Origin: Bretschneidera sinensis
Lineage: Eukaryota > Streptophyta > Magnoliopsida > Brassicales > Akaniaceae
Length of the DNA stretch: 64,000 bases
Assembly (NCBI GenBank): GCA_023935145.1
Contig: CM043702.1
Span: forward strand, 108,658,088 to 108,722,087
Direction: 5' to 3'
The position numbers and the translations under genes are program-made. Positions 22,040-32,752 of the stretch are shown here, in pieces. Every line of letters starts with the position of its first letter. The first letter of the stretch is position 1. The notes beneath the pieces are model-generated. The model had not been told where the DNA came from. It saw only the letters and a program-made list of their open reading frames with translations, and made no database searches.

Positions 22040-23812
22040 TCATTTGAGAATGATTCCAGGTTCTACTAGCATAATAAAAAAAAATAGTTTTCCCTCCCTT
22101 CTTTGTCCTAAAACAGCCCCTAAAGCATAGTCACTAGCATCACACATAATCTCACAAGGCAAGGTAAAATCGGGTGATTGCATAATAGGGGCGGTTGTAA
22201 GCTTAGAGACAAGTGTCCTAAAGGCTTTCTCATATTCAGAGCTCCACTTAAACTCGGTATCCTTCAACAAAAGGTTACATAAGTGTCTAGAGATAACACT
22301 AAAATTTTGAATAAACCTTCTATAAAACCTGGCATGCCCTAAAAAAGACCTAACATCTTTAATATTCTTAGGAGTGGGTAGTTTAGAGATTAATTCAATT
22401 TTCGATTTATCCATTTCTATCCCCTTTTCGGACACTATATGGCCCAAAATTATTCTGGAAGACACCATAAAATGGCACTTCTCCCAATTAAGCACAAGCC
22501 CCTTCTCTTCATACCTACACAAAACATTTTTCAAGTTAGATAGACATGAATCAAAAGAAGTTTCAAACACGGTTAAATCATCCATAAACACTTCCATACA
22601 TTTTTCAAACATTTCGCTAAAAATACTCATCATGCATCTTTGAATAGTAGATGGTGCATTACACAAACCAAAGGGCATTCTACGAAAACCAAAAGTTCCA
22701 AAAGGACAAGTAAAGGTGGTCTTCTCTTGATCCTATAAGGCAATTCCTATTTGGTAGTATCCCGAATACCCATCTAAAAAGCAATAAAAAGGATGACCAA
22801 CCACATGTTCTAAGATTTGATCTATGAATGGAAGGGGAAAATGGTCTTTTCGAGTAGCTGAATTAAGTTTCCTATAATCAATACACATACGCCACCCGGT
22901 CACTACCTTAGTTGGTACTAACACCCCCTCTTCATTTTCTTCCACAGTCACCCCGACTTTTTTAGGAACTACTTGAGTTGGACTAATCCACTTACTATCA
23001 GATATTGGATATATAATTCCCGCATCTAATAGCTTTAAGACTTCTTCCTTAACTACCTCTTTCATAGTTGGATTTACCCTTCTTTGTGGGTCTTTACAAG
23101 GGTTAGCTCCTTCTTCTAGATAAATCCTATGGGAACAAATTAAAGGGCTAATACCTTTTATGTCGGCTATAGTCCAACCTAATGCAAATTTATGCTCTCT
23201 TAACAAATTCAACAATTTATCACATTGCACATCACTAAGTTCGGAAGAAATAATAACCAGAAAGATATCACCTGGGCTTAAGAAGGTATGTTTGAGCCCT
23301 TTGGGCGGCATAGCTAAATTAAGCGTTGGTGTCTCCTCAGAAGATGGTTTGGGTGCCTCTCTTTTTTCAGGAAACTCCTCAAAGCATGGTTGCCATGATT
23401 TCTTAATAAATCCCTGCGACTTATCAAAAACATCAACAACATCAATGGCATGGGGATAAATTGAAGAATCATCAAAATCAAAATTATTAATAAGGAATTC
23501 TAAAGAATTAGAATTATCTTTAATGTACTCATCCTCCAAAATAAGCTCATCGATCATGTAAGTATCGAAACACTCATCCTCTTCATGTGGCTGCCTTGAG
23601 ACTCGGAAAACATTCACCTCTAGAGTCATATTTCCAAATGATAATGTCATTAGACCATTCCTACAATTAATGAGGGAATTAGCGGTGGCAAGGAATGGTT
23701 TTCCATGTATTAAAGGAATTTTTGACTCCGTTTTCACAATAGAAATGGTATCTAAAACCAAAAAGTCAACGGGATAATAGAATTTGTCAATTTGCACTAA
23801 AACATCTTCCAC
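22040..23812 (-). pseudogene. Athila-like protease end and reverse transcriptase
   Basis: A long frame 23812-22733 covers PLIHGKPFLATANSLINC (protease end), an acidic linker, then RT motifs GWRMCIDYRKLNSATRKDHF and FYCFLDGYSGYYQI (first catalytic Asp). After one stop near 22732 it continues MPFGLCNAPSTIQRCM, VFMDDLTVF (both Asp kept), FLGHARFYRRFI and CDASDYALGAVLGQR. The catalytic residues are intact and only one stop splits the polymerase, making it the best-preserved RT here. Confidence 0.93.
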
Positions 23813-23836
23813 GATACCTCTTGGTTTTCTTACCGA

Positions 23837-24562
23837 TCAATCTGCTAGTTGAAATACCACAGAAGTTGGTTTGATCTCACCTAGACTAAGTTGCAAGTAA
23901 ATGGAGTAGGGCATGAGATTCACACTAGCCCCCAAATCTAGCAATGCTTGGCCACAAGCTTTGTTTCCAATTTGGCAAGCCACCGTAGGACAGCTCTGAT
24001 CTTTATACTTAGGTGGTGTCTTGCTATCAATTACTACACTTGCTTGCTCCGTTAAGAATGTCGTCTTCTTCACATTATGCCTCCTCTTGAGTGTGCATAG
24101 ATCCTTAGTGACTTTAGCATAGTTAGGAACCTGCTTTATGACATGAAGAAAAGGAAGGTTAATTTTAACTTGCTTAAGTTGTTCAAGAATCTCACCTTTT
24201 AATGCCAAATTTCTCTCATTAGGTTTAAGGAATGCTTGAGAGAAAGGCACCGGTATGGAATCACTATGGGCATCTTGTTCCTTGGGGGCTTCATCCTTGT
24301 TACTCATGGTGTTAGGAATCCAGTTTGATGGTAGAGTGGGTCCATCAATTTTCTTACCGCTACGAGTAGTCATGGCATTAACCTCTTTAACATTTTGATT
24401 GTTGGGATTGGAGGTTTGTGCCATATGTTGTCCCCTTGGATTAGGTTGTTGCTGTGAAGGGAAACGATTTTGCTCTTGAACCGTCAATAAATTAGTCAAC
24501 TTGGTGAGTTGGCTCTTTATCACCTTTTGTTCCTCTTTGACCCCTTGTTGTTCCTTTAGCAA
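23837..24562 (-). pseudogene. Athila-like Gag end and protease start
   Basis: A 241-codon frame. It opens with a Gln-rich segment, has NAMTTRSGKKIDGPTLP (the conserved linker motif of Athila Gag-Pol), then FLKPNERNLALKGEILEQ and the protease region GQALLDLGASVNLMPYS, where D-L-G replaces the usual D-L-G/D-S-G form common in this lineage. It ends at a stop at 23837 just before the downstream frame. Confidence 0.9.
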
Positions 24563-24607
24563 CCGTTGATTTATCTTGCCTTGCTCTTCTACACTCTGGG
24601 CATGTAC

Positions 24608-25850
24608 CTACATAAATGACTTAAAAGCATCTTCCAAAGGTAAAGATTGTTGTGGTGCATTAGATGAAGTTACTTCCAGTCTCCATTGGGTACTAGATTG
24701 GGTAGAAGGTTGTGTATCGGATCTCCAACTAAAATTAGAGTGATACTTCCAGCCGAGATTGAAGGTGTTAGAGTAGGGTGAGTATGTTTTCCTAAAGGGT
24801 ATACCTAAAGCATTGCACTCTTCCTTCATCTCAAAATAGGTGGGACAATCCCTAGGTACATGATCTACCCCATTACACATAAAACAAGGTTCGTGGGACT
24901 CTACCCTAGCAACAGGTTCGGGGCTCTAGCATCCTTGGTTTTTAAAACCTCAATTTCCTTAGTTAGGACCTCTAAATGGGTTTTAAGGCTATCATCTTCC
25001 TTAAGTTGATAAATTCCAGCAATTTGGTTTCTCTTAGTACTTTCTATGGCATTGGGTCCCGTCCAAGTGTGGGCTTTTTCCAATAAGTCATCTAGAAAAT
25101 CTATGGCTTTGTTGGGATCTTTTTGAAGAAAATCTCCATTACACATCATTTATATGAATTGATTTTCCCTACTTAGAAGTCCATCATAGAAATAGCTAAC
25201 TACCCGCCAACTCTCATACCCGTTGTGTGGACAAGAATTCAAAAGGTCTTTGAAACGTTCCCAAACTTGATATAAGGTTTCACTCTCTTTTTGTGCAAAG
25301 TTTGAGATTTGTCTCTTGAGGTTATTGGTCTTATGGGTAGGGAAATACTTTTGGAAGAAGGCTTGTGTCATCTCATCCCAACTACCTATAGACCTAGGCC
25401 TTAACGAGTACAACCAAACCTTGGCCTTATCCTTAAGCGAAAAGGGGAAAAACCTAAGTTTGACGGTGTCTAACATATCGGCCCTACTTTGAAAGGTTGT
25501 TACTACTTCCTCAAATTCCCTAATATGGACAAGGGGTTTGCATTCTCTAATCCATGGAAAGCTAGTAGCAGTTGGATTATGCCCGGCTTAAACTCAGGTT
25601 GTTGAACATTAGGGGGGAACATGATACAAGATGATGTGGTCGTTCGGCTATGGTGCAAGTAGTCCTTAAGTGTCCTAACAACATTCTCACTGTTATTGTT
25701 GGCCATGTTAACAAAATTCTCTAAATTCTTGTTTGGGTGTGCACTATGATTTGATCTAGATGAGCTTTCACTATCCGACAAAGAAGGAGAGCGTAACTCT
25801 ATTTCGGGTCTTTTAATGAATCTACCTCGTTTATCTCTAAGTCTACGCAT
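24608..25850 (-). pseudogene. Athila-like Gag
   Basis: Begins MRRLRDKRGRFIKRPEIELR at 25850. The Gag core reads LRFFPFSLKDKAKVWLYSL and WDEMTQAFFQKYFP (retrotransposon Gag domain), then FYDGLLSRENQF, DFLDDLLEKAHTW, and a zinc-knuckle-like MCNGVDHVPRDCPTY. Stops or frame changes at about 25500, 25150 and 24900 split it into four pieces. It would encode the particle shell. Confidence 0.9.
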
Positions 25851-25979
25851 ACACCAAAGGAATTAGAGGGGAGACTAATAAAGAAAACAAAATAAAATCA
25901 AAAAAAGAAAATCAAAACAAAGAACAAAGAACAATGTTACCGTCTTGTCTTAAAGTTGACAATCTTCCTTGTAATTAAG
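25851..25979 (-). other. Athila-like leader
   Basis: About 130 bp between primer site and Gag start, A/T-rich on the minus strand; no other feature seen. Confidence 0.6.
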
Positions 25980-25983
25980 CGCA

Positions 25984-26004
25984 ATTCCCTGGCAACGGCG
26001 CCAA
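25984..26004 (-). other. primer binding site (Asp-tRNA type)
   Basis: The minus strand reads TGGCGCCGTTGCCAGGGAA, the standard Athila-lineage complement of aspartate tRNA with one change (usually GCCGGGGA). It lies 5 bp from the LTR end. Confidence 0.93.
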
Positions 26005-26008
26005 AATT

Positions 26009-27551
26009 TGGTAACGCTCAAACTAACACGCAATTATTGTGTATAGCTGAGGTGTTGATCCCACGAGGAAAGTGAACTACAAGAGAAAGTGTAAGCCTTA
26101 ACACTAAACGATAAAGTTCAAATAAAAAAATCTGAGTTTTATGAATGAAATTAAATAAGAGAGTTGTGAAAATACGATAAAGAATTCAATAAAGAAATAA
26201 CAAGGTTCTAGGAATCCTTCCAAAGTTCGTTGCCTTATTCCTATCTTGACTCAAATGTTTTATCTCAATTACTAGTTTCACATCCCAAACAAGCAATTGG
26301 TAAATATTCAATCAAAGCACATAAATACCCTAATATAATTGCCATAAATTACTCTTTAATTCCAATTCAAACACACAAGATCTATCTTATAAATTATCAA
26401 GAAGCAACAATATATTTCAATAATAATATTGCGGTAATGGACAAACCTATAAGATAAATCTACCAAAATCAATTGCATCTAACAATGTTGACATAAGAAA
26501 ATCTTGACTAGACTTATATGGAGAAGAAGAATGCAATCACCGGATTAAGAAGATCTAATAGAAGAAGAACATAAATTGTAGTTGTACATGAATTCAAATA
26601 CTTCTTATTTAATCAAAGAGTAAATCATAAACAATTTTTAACAATCAATCCATACAACTAAATCAAAGATAGAAATAAGAACAACTACACCTAGAAACTC
26701 ATCCTTTCGCCTTACTGGAGTTTAGTTGGACATGGAGTTCACCATTGATCACCTTGAAGAAGAAGAAGAAGATGGAAGCTCTCTTCAAAAACTCTCGTCC
26801 CCCGTTCTCTGAGTCTAAATTCCTATATATAGCTATATGGAAACAGTTTTGTAAATAGAAAAGTCACCCCAGGGTTTCTGTTCAGGCCGTGTGCTTCTGT
26901 TGCTGTCTAGGCTCGGTTCTGCTGCTGTCCAGGCTCGATTCTGCCCGACCTTTGTCTACTAAAGCTGCCATAACTTTCTCTAGAAAAATCATATTTATGA
27001 GCACTAAAATTATCTAGAAAATAGACATCCAGATCTTTCCAAGAATATATGACTCATCTCTTGGTTCTTCCTGAATCAATACAGTTTAATCCGCAAAATG
27101 ACTGATCTGTCACGCTGAAAATCATGCACAACCTGACCTTTGTATACTAAAACTGCCATAACTTTCTCTAGAAAAATCATATTTATGAGCCGTGAAATTC
27201 CCCAGAAAATAGACATCCGGATCTTTCCAAGAATATAGGCTCATCTCCTAGTTCTTTTTGAATCAATACAGTTTAATCCACAAAGATGACTGATCTGTAC
27301 AGGCAATTCTGGTAATTTAGTGAAACTCCTTTCCAAATGCTTGTGAACATGCATAGAATCTTCGTGCTTTAATCAATGTTAACTTTTCCATCTCTTTTAA
27401 ACCCAAAATACCTTAAAATGCATCGAAATAAATCAATATACCAAGAATGATACTTAAGAATTATTAAGGCATAAATGTGTAATCCAACCCTAAATCAACC
27501 CTAAATGCTAACAAATAAACATTATTAAGATTCATTTTCTGACTCTCATCA
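26009..27551 (-). repeat. 5' LTR of Athila-like element
   Basis: Plus-strand ends TGGTAACGCTC and CTGACTCTCATCA. It is 25 bp longer than its partner because of small indels, including an extra TCTGCTGCTGTCCAGGCTCG-like segment near 26918-26940. Open frames inside are not genes. Confidence 0.93.
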
Positions 27552-27905
27552 CCAGTCGACTAGGTAAATGGGCAGTGGGTTCTTGGCCTTTTACCAATCG
27601 ACTGGGTCAACAAGAAATTTGAAATTTTGCAAGAAAGAATTTGTTTATACCTTTTTCTTTTGAGTGAGAGAGATATTAAATAAGAGTTTATATTTATTCA
27701 CTCAATGGCAAATATGCATATGATGAATGTAGATGCAATCAAACACACACACATTCATAGTTTTTCAATCTCATTAATAGTCTTATTTTACAAAAGTTAT
27801 CTTCATTCAAAGGTTTAGTAAGAATATCAGTAATTTGATCTTCGTAAGGAATGAATTCTAGTATAATATTACCCTTTTGAGCATGATCTCTTATAAAATG
27901 ATGTC
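27552..27905 (-). other. pol-to-third-ORF spacer of SIRE-like copy 1
   Basis: Starts with the right target duplication CCAGT and the palindromes at 27553 and 27595 (CCAATCGACTGGGTC). It continues with the 3' end of the RNase H frame region (upstream of 27905). No other coding seen. Confidence 0.6.
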
Positions 27906-28535
27906 TTATCTCAATACGTTTGGTTCTAGAAAGTTGAATTGGGTTTTTGTCAAGTTGATAGCACTAGTGTTGTCACAATGCATTAAAATATTTTGAAAAC
28001 ACATGTCATAATCTTCTAGTTTTTGCTTCATCCATAAAACTTGTGCACAACAACTACCGATGGCTACATCTTCCGCTTTGGCGGTTGATAGTGCAATTGA
28101 ATTTTGTTTCTTTGAAAACCAGGAAGTTAATATAGCACCTAGAAATTGACATATTCTACTGGTTCTTTTTCTATCTAACTTACAACTCGCAAAATTAGCA
28201 TCCAAGTACCCAACAAGCTCAAAAGTTGATTTTCTAAAATACCAGAAGCCTAGATTTTGTGTACCTTTCAAATATCTTAAAATTCTTTTCACAGCAACAA
28301 TATGAGATTCCTTAGGATTAGCTTGGAATCTAGCAGACATGCATACACTTAACATTATATCTGGTCTACTTGTAGTCAGATATAGTAAAAAAACCTATCA
28401 TGCTTCTATAAGTCTTAGTGTCTACATACATCTTTCATCCAAGTCAAGTTTTGTAGAGGTGCTCATAAGAGTTCCAAGATACTTTGAGTTCTCCATCCCA
28501 AACCTTTTAGCAAGCCCGTGATGTATTTGGATTGA
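27906..28535 (-). pseudogene. SIRE-like copy 1 RNase H domain
   Basis: The frame 28355-27906 gives MSARFQANPKESHIVAVKRI, LRYLKGTQNLGFWY, the acidic motif GYLDANFASCKLDRKRTS and NSIALSTAKAEDVAI, then HCDNTSAINLTK. The usual Y.DADFAGC.DRKST and ALSTAEAEY motifs are altered at several points. It ends ...FLEPNVLR where R.KHI is expected. Upstream, bases 28535-28356 carry a broken RT end (MEN.KYLGT...). Confidence 0.88.
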
Positions 28536-28558
28536 TTGATGAAGATGCCTTATTTCAG

Positions 28559-29221
28559 TTATTTGATTTGAATTACAAGGAAGTATGTAAGCTCTCCCAT
28601 CATACTCATCTCAAATTCATCTTGCATACACTTAGTAAATTCTTGACACATAGATTCATTAGAGGCACCAAATGTAATGTCATCAATGTAAATTTGTACT
28701 AAAAGTGTATCATGCTTATTAGTTTTTGTAAAAGTAGTTGTATCTATTTTTCCTTTTATAAAACCACTTTCAAGTAAAAAATTACTTAACCTTTTATACC
28801 ATGCTCTTGGAACTTGTTTCAACCCAAAGAAAGCTTTAAAAAGCTTGTAAACATTGTTTTGAAGGTTAGGATCTTCAAAACCAAAAGGTTGTTCAACATA
28901 AAACTCTTCTTCTATAAAGCCATTTAAAATGGCACTTTTCACATCCATTTGAACTAATTTAAACTTTTTAAAGCATGCAAAGACTATCAACATACAAATA
29001 GCTTCTAATCTAGCTATGGGAGCATAGATCGCATCAAAGTCTATTCCTTCTTCTTGATTGTAACACTTAGCAACAAGTCTAGCATTATTCCTAGTTACAA
29101 TTCCATTTTCATCCATTTTGTTTCTATAAATCCATTTAGTTTCTATGATGATATGATTCTTTGGTCTAGGAACTAAAGTCCACACTTTATTTCTTTCAAA
29201 TTGATTTAACTCTTCTTGCAT
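28559..29221 (-). pseudogene. SIRE-like copy 1 reverse transcriptase
   Basis: Open for 220 codons: MQEELNQFERNKVWTLVPRP, TKWIYRNKMDENG, FDAIYAPIARLEAICML, KLVQMDVKSAILNGFIEEE (first Asp), FFGLKQVPRAWYKRL and QIYIDDITFGASN (both Asp kept). It is full-length through the fingers and palm. It copies the element RNA into DNA. Upstream and downstream domains are broken, so it is not expressed as a polyprotein. Confidence 0.93.
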
Positions 29222-29402
29222 AGTATTTATCTAATCAACATCCTTTTTGGCTTCTGCAAAAGTTTTAGGTTGTACTTAGGATAAATAAGCTACACAATCG
29301 CAAATATTTCTCATAGAAGATCGAGTTCTTACCCCTTATGAAAGATCACCACTCATTTGATCGATTGGATGATAATTCACATACCTCCAATCTTTGGGAA
29401 GT
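29222..29402 (-). pseudogene. integrase-RT linker of SIRE-like copy 1
   Basis: Short broken stretch between RT and the integrase C-terminal frame. The minus strand near 29390-29340 reads NYHPIDQMSGDLS-like sequence, the usual place for the 'HP...IGD' motif. Several stops. Confidence 0.6.
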
Positions 29403-30061
29403 TTATCCTTGATGACTTGAGGAGGGTTGATCATGATTGAGAGCATTTACTACTTGATTTGTTTGAGGTTGACTTTCTTTAAGGTCAACAATAGGAATAG
29501 ATCTATGCACTCTTGGAATAAAATCTACATCATCATCAAGAGATATTATTCTACTACTAATTGGGTTAAATTCATCAAAAGCAACATGTATAGATTCTTT
29601 AACCACTAAAGTTCTTTTGTTAAAGACTTTATAAGCTTTATTAGAGGTTGAATATCCTAAAACGGTTTTAAAGTCAAATTTGCCTATGTTAGTTTTATTG
29701 TTATTTAGGATGAAGCACTTGCAACCGAAAGCACAAAAATTAGATATATTAGGCTTTCTACCTTTTCGCAGTTCATATGGAGTTTTATCAAGCATAGGCC
29801 TTATTAATACTCTATTTAAAACATAGCAAGAAGTATTTATGGCTTCCATCCAAAAGAATTTTGGTAAACTATTTTCAAAAGGCATGGTTCTAGCAAAATC
29901 TTCTAGAACTCTATTTTCCTCTCAACAACACCATTTTTTTAGGAGTTCTAGGGGCTGAAAAATTTTGATCAATTCAATTTTCATCAAAAAATTTTGAAAA
30001 ACTTTGGTTTTCAAATTCTTTTCAATGATCACTTCTAATACTTGAGGTAGAAATTCTTTTT
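29403..30061 (-). pseudogene. SIRE-like copy 1 integrase C-terminal region
   Basis: The frame 29885-29403 gives MPFENSLPKFFWMEAINTSC, YVLNRVLIRPMLDKTPYEL, FGCKCFILNN and an acidic tail. These are standard copia integrase motifs (FW.EA..T.CY..NR, TPYEL, FG...). Upstream to 30061 the core around ENQ and GV.ER is shredded by frameshifts. Confidence 0.85.
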
Positions 30062-30850
30062 TCATTTTGAACCTTTTTGCATAAGTTCACAAAAACCTTT
30101 ATAAGTTTCATCCTTATAAGAAATAAAAATAACAAGGGTATATCTTGAATAATCATCAACAATAGTAAGAGTATGTTGATGGCCACCTAGATTAATGGTG
30201 TTTATTGAACCAAACAATTCCATATGTAGAAGCTCTAATGGTCTAGAGGTTGAAATCACCTTTTTGGATTTAAAAGATACTCTTGTTTGTTTTCCCATTT
30301 GACAAACATCACAAAATTCGTCTTTTTAAAATTTGATTTTGGGAAGGCCAATAACTAAATCTTTTCTTGAAATAATTTTAAGTAGATTCATGTTCGCATG
30401 GTCAAACCTTTTATGCCATAGCTATGGGTTTTCACTAAAAGCATAAAAACATTTTTCACTTTTCGAAGGTAAAGATTTTAAACCAACTAGATAGACATTA
30501 CCATATCTATGGCCAACAAATTTAATCTTGTTACTCTTGAAGTCTATTACTAGACAATGAGAGGATTCAAATATGACTTTGTTGCCTTTATCACTTAATT
30601 AACTAATACTAAGTAAATTTAGCTTAAGGCCTTGCATATATAAAACATGGTCAATGGTTGAAGAACCTTTACCCACTTTGCCATGCCCAATAATCTTTAT
30701 CTTGGTGTTATCTCCAATGGTGACGTGTCCACTATCCCTTAGAGTTAGCTCCTTTATCATACTTTGATCATCGGTTATGTGCTTTGAGCATCCACTATCA
30801 AGGTACCTATAATTACCTTGTTCTTTGGTGTGGAGACATATCTACATTAT
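30062..30850 (-). pseudogene. SIRE-like copy 1 protease, pre-integrase zinc finger and integrase core
   Basis: From the right: protease YLDSGCSKHITDD (D-S-G intact) near 30810, then VLYMQGLKLNLLSIS, LWHKRFDHANM (H of the zinc finger), FCDVCQMGKQTRVSF (C..C), LLHMELFGSINT and TIVDDYSRYTLVIF. The first integrase Asp, normally HMDLFG, is Glu here (HMELFG). Single stops occur near 30600, 30440 and 30325. Confidence 0.88.
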
Positions 30851-31363
30851 ACATGGATACACAATAGCACTATTAGGTAACCAAAATTTCTTAGGTCCTT
30901 TACAGTTAGTCTTAAAAAATACAACTCCTTTAGGGACCCATACTTTTTTAACATTATAAGGTGCTCTATAATTGTAGACATGTTGATGATGCATGATCCT
31001 AGGTTGATAGTCATAGAAGTTTCTAGGATGTTTGAATATATATGTCTATTATTCCTTGGATAAACATTCCTAGGATACATATTTCTAGCATAGGAGTTAT
31101 GAAAATACATGTTATCTCTAGGATATTCATGATAGTTATTTCTAGGATATACATATAAGAAATTCTTGGATGAGCATACATATGTGCATAAGTATTTCTA
31201 GGATTTCTATTTCTAGCATAGGTATTTGAATTGAAATTTGCATTCTTAGGCTTACTATCAGTTTTTAAAGGAAAGATCTTAACATTGCTAGAGGCCTTAG
31301 AAGTGGAGGGTTCATCCACACATGTTGCTTTCACAAAGGAAATCTCTTTTTATTTTTATTTTC
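30851..31363 (-). pseudogene. SIRE-like copy 1 Gag-protease linker with (Y)xRN repeats
   Basis: Two overlapping frames read through a repetitive tract with RN units: NSYARNMYPRNVYPRNNRH and NTYARNRNPRNTYAH. Preceded by CVDEPSTSKASSNVKIFPL. DNA repeats of TTCCTAGGATA(C/T)(A/G)(T/C)ATT, about 18-24 bp, underlie this at about 31040-31230. The tract is also present in copy 2 (59400-59620). Confidence 0.8.
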
Positions 31364-31714
31364 CTAATGGAGAATAACCCAAACTGAATTTTTCTCCACT
31401 CCAAGAATAAGCCTAGATATATTGTTATTTAACTTCATCAGTTTTTCTTTTTCTTTTTTTAGGCTTTCCATGTCTTTAGAGAGAGATGAGACTTCCTTCT
31501 TGAGAGCAATATTTCTAGAATCAAATTTTTTCAATTCTTCATGCATTTCATTAATTACCTCAATCAATTCTTCACTACTACTAACAATATTATTATTATT
31601 ATTGGTGGGGGAAGAATTTGTTACCTCATCTTCATCATTAATTGCCATTAAACAAAGATTGGCAATTTTTTCATATTCGATGTCGTTATCCGAAAGTTCC
31701 TCTTCATCAGCACT
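31364..31714 (-). pseudogene. SIRE-like copy 1 Gag coiled-coil region
   Basis: The frame 31648-31364 begins MAINDEDEVTNSSPTNNN and continues LIEVINEMHEELKKFDSRN and LSKDMESLKKEKEKLMKL, a heptad-rich coiled coil. It follows the zinc knuckle in the Gag-Pol order. Copy 2 has a longer version (59762-60154). Confidence 0.8.
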
Positions 31715-32269
31715 CTAAGTGCTTGCAACCATGGCTTTCTTTTTGAAGCTCTTGTATGGTTTGTTTGTTGTTAGACAATCAGCCTTAATGTGTCCAGGCT
31801 TCTTGCAAACATAACACACAATAGGTTCTCTTTTTGGAGTGGAATCCTTTGTGTAAGGTTTCTTGCTTTTCTTTAAGAACTTATTAAATCTTTTGGCGAT
31901 GAGTGTCATCTCACCATCTTTTTCACTACTCTCATCCTATTCTTCTTTTTCTTCTACTTTCTTTCTTAAGGAAGCTTTGAGAGCAATCATCTTCTTTTTT
32001 TCATCTCATCATTATTGACACCGAAATTCATTTCTTCCATTTCATATGTCAATAATGACCCGAGAAGGGTTTCGACATCAAGTTTGTGTCTTTGGCCTAC
32101 GTTATGGCTGTCTTCTTTGCTTTCCAAGTTAAAGGCAAAGATATTAATATTTTCCTGGTTAACTCAAACTCTTCAATGTTCTTACCAAGAAGTTTTAAAC
32201 CGTTAACAATTGTAGTGAAGCGGGAGTATTCGTTAGAATACATTTTGAAAGATTTATACTCAGACACTA

Positions 32270-32315
<46 letters not shown>

Positions 32316-32697
32316 ATTTTTAAACTTCACTAGTGCCCTCATAAGTAATTTGAAGTTTGTCTCATATTTGTTTAGCCGAAACACATGCTGAAATTTTATT
32401 GTATTCAGTTATATCTAAAACACAATGTATCATACTAGTAGCTCTACCATTTAGAGACATCATTCTACAATCCTCTTCATCAAACTCCATTTTGAGGTTA
32501 GGCATAGTACGAACGATCTCTCAAATAGTTATATCCTTAGTAGGAATTCAAGGTCCTTCTTCAATGATTCTCTATAAATTATAATCTTATCATTCAACAA
32601 ATATTTTCATTCTATTTTCCCAATAATTATAATTTGTGCCATTGAACAAAGGAGGTTTAATATAGGAATGACCTTCGGTATAACTATTTGAAGCCAT
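31715..32697 (-). pseudogene. SIRE-like copy 1 Gag N-terminus to zinc knuckle
   Basis: ATG at 32697 gives MASNSYTEGHSYIKPPLFNG, then NYNYWENRM, typical SIRE Gag. After stops, ISACVSAKQI, DKLQITYEGTSEV, and beyond an AT repeat MLVSEYKSFKM, IVNGLKLLGKNIEEFELTRK and PLTWKAKKTAI. A CCHC knuckle CYVCKKPGHIKADC lies at about 31825-31785. It is broken in several places. Confidence 0.9.
32272..32313. repeat. (AT)n microsatellite inside gag
   Basis: Forty-two bases of alternating A/T interrupt Gag exactly between GTSEV and MLVSEYKSF. The downstream frame stays open through it as Tyr-Ile repeats. Confidence 0.96.
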
Positions 32698-32737
32698 TGG
32701 ATCAACTCAAGGATTCTAAGCCTAAAATTGAGTACAT

Positions 32738-32750
32738 GGCTCAGATACCA
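32738..32750 (-). other. primer binding site of SIRE-like copy 1
   Basis: The minus strand reads TGGTATCTGAGCC two bases inside the LTR end; this is the initiator-Met tRNA complement with one change. Confidence 0.92.
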
Positions 32751-32752
32751 AT

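Larger units (their letters stand above)
18667..27551 (-). mobile_element. Athila-like Ty3/gypsy element, integrase-deleted, nested in the SIRE-like element
   Basis: LTRs of 1518 and 1543 bp, a primer site matching Asp tRNA, and gag-PR-RT in minus-strand order. RNase H runs directly into the integrase C-terminus, so the integrase core is missing, and no env-like ORF remains in the 1.5 kb downstream. Flanks CTAGT (18662-18666) and CCAGT (27552-27556) are a 5-bp duplication with one transition. Its coding frames are longer than those of the host element. Confidence 0.93.
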
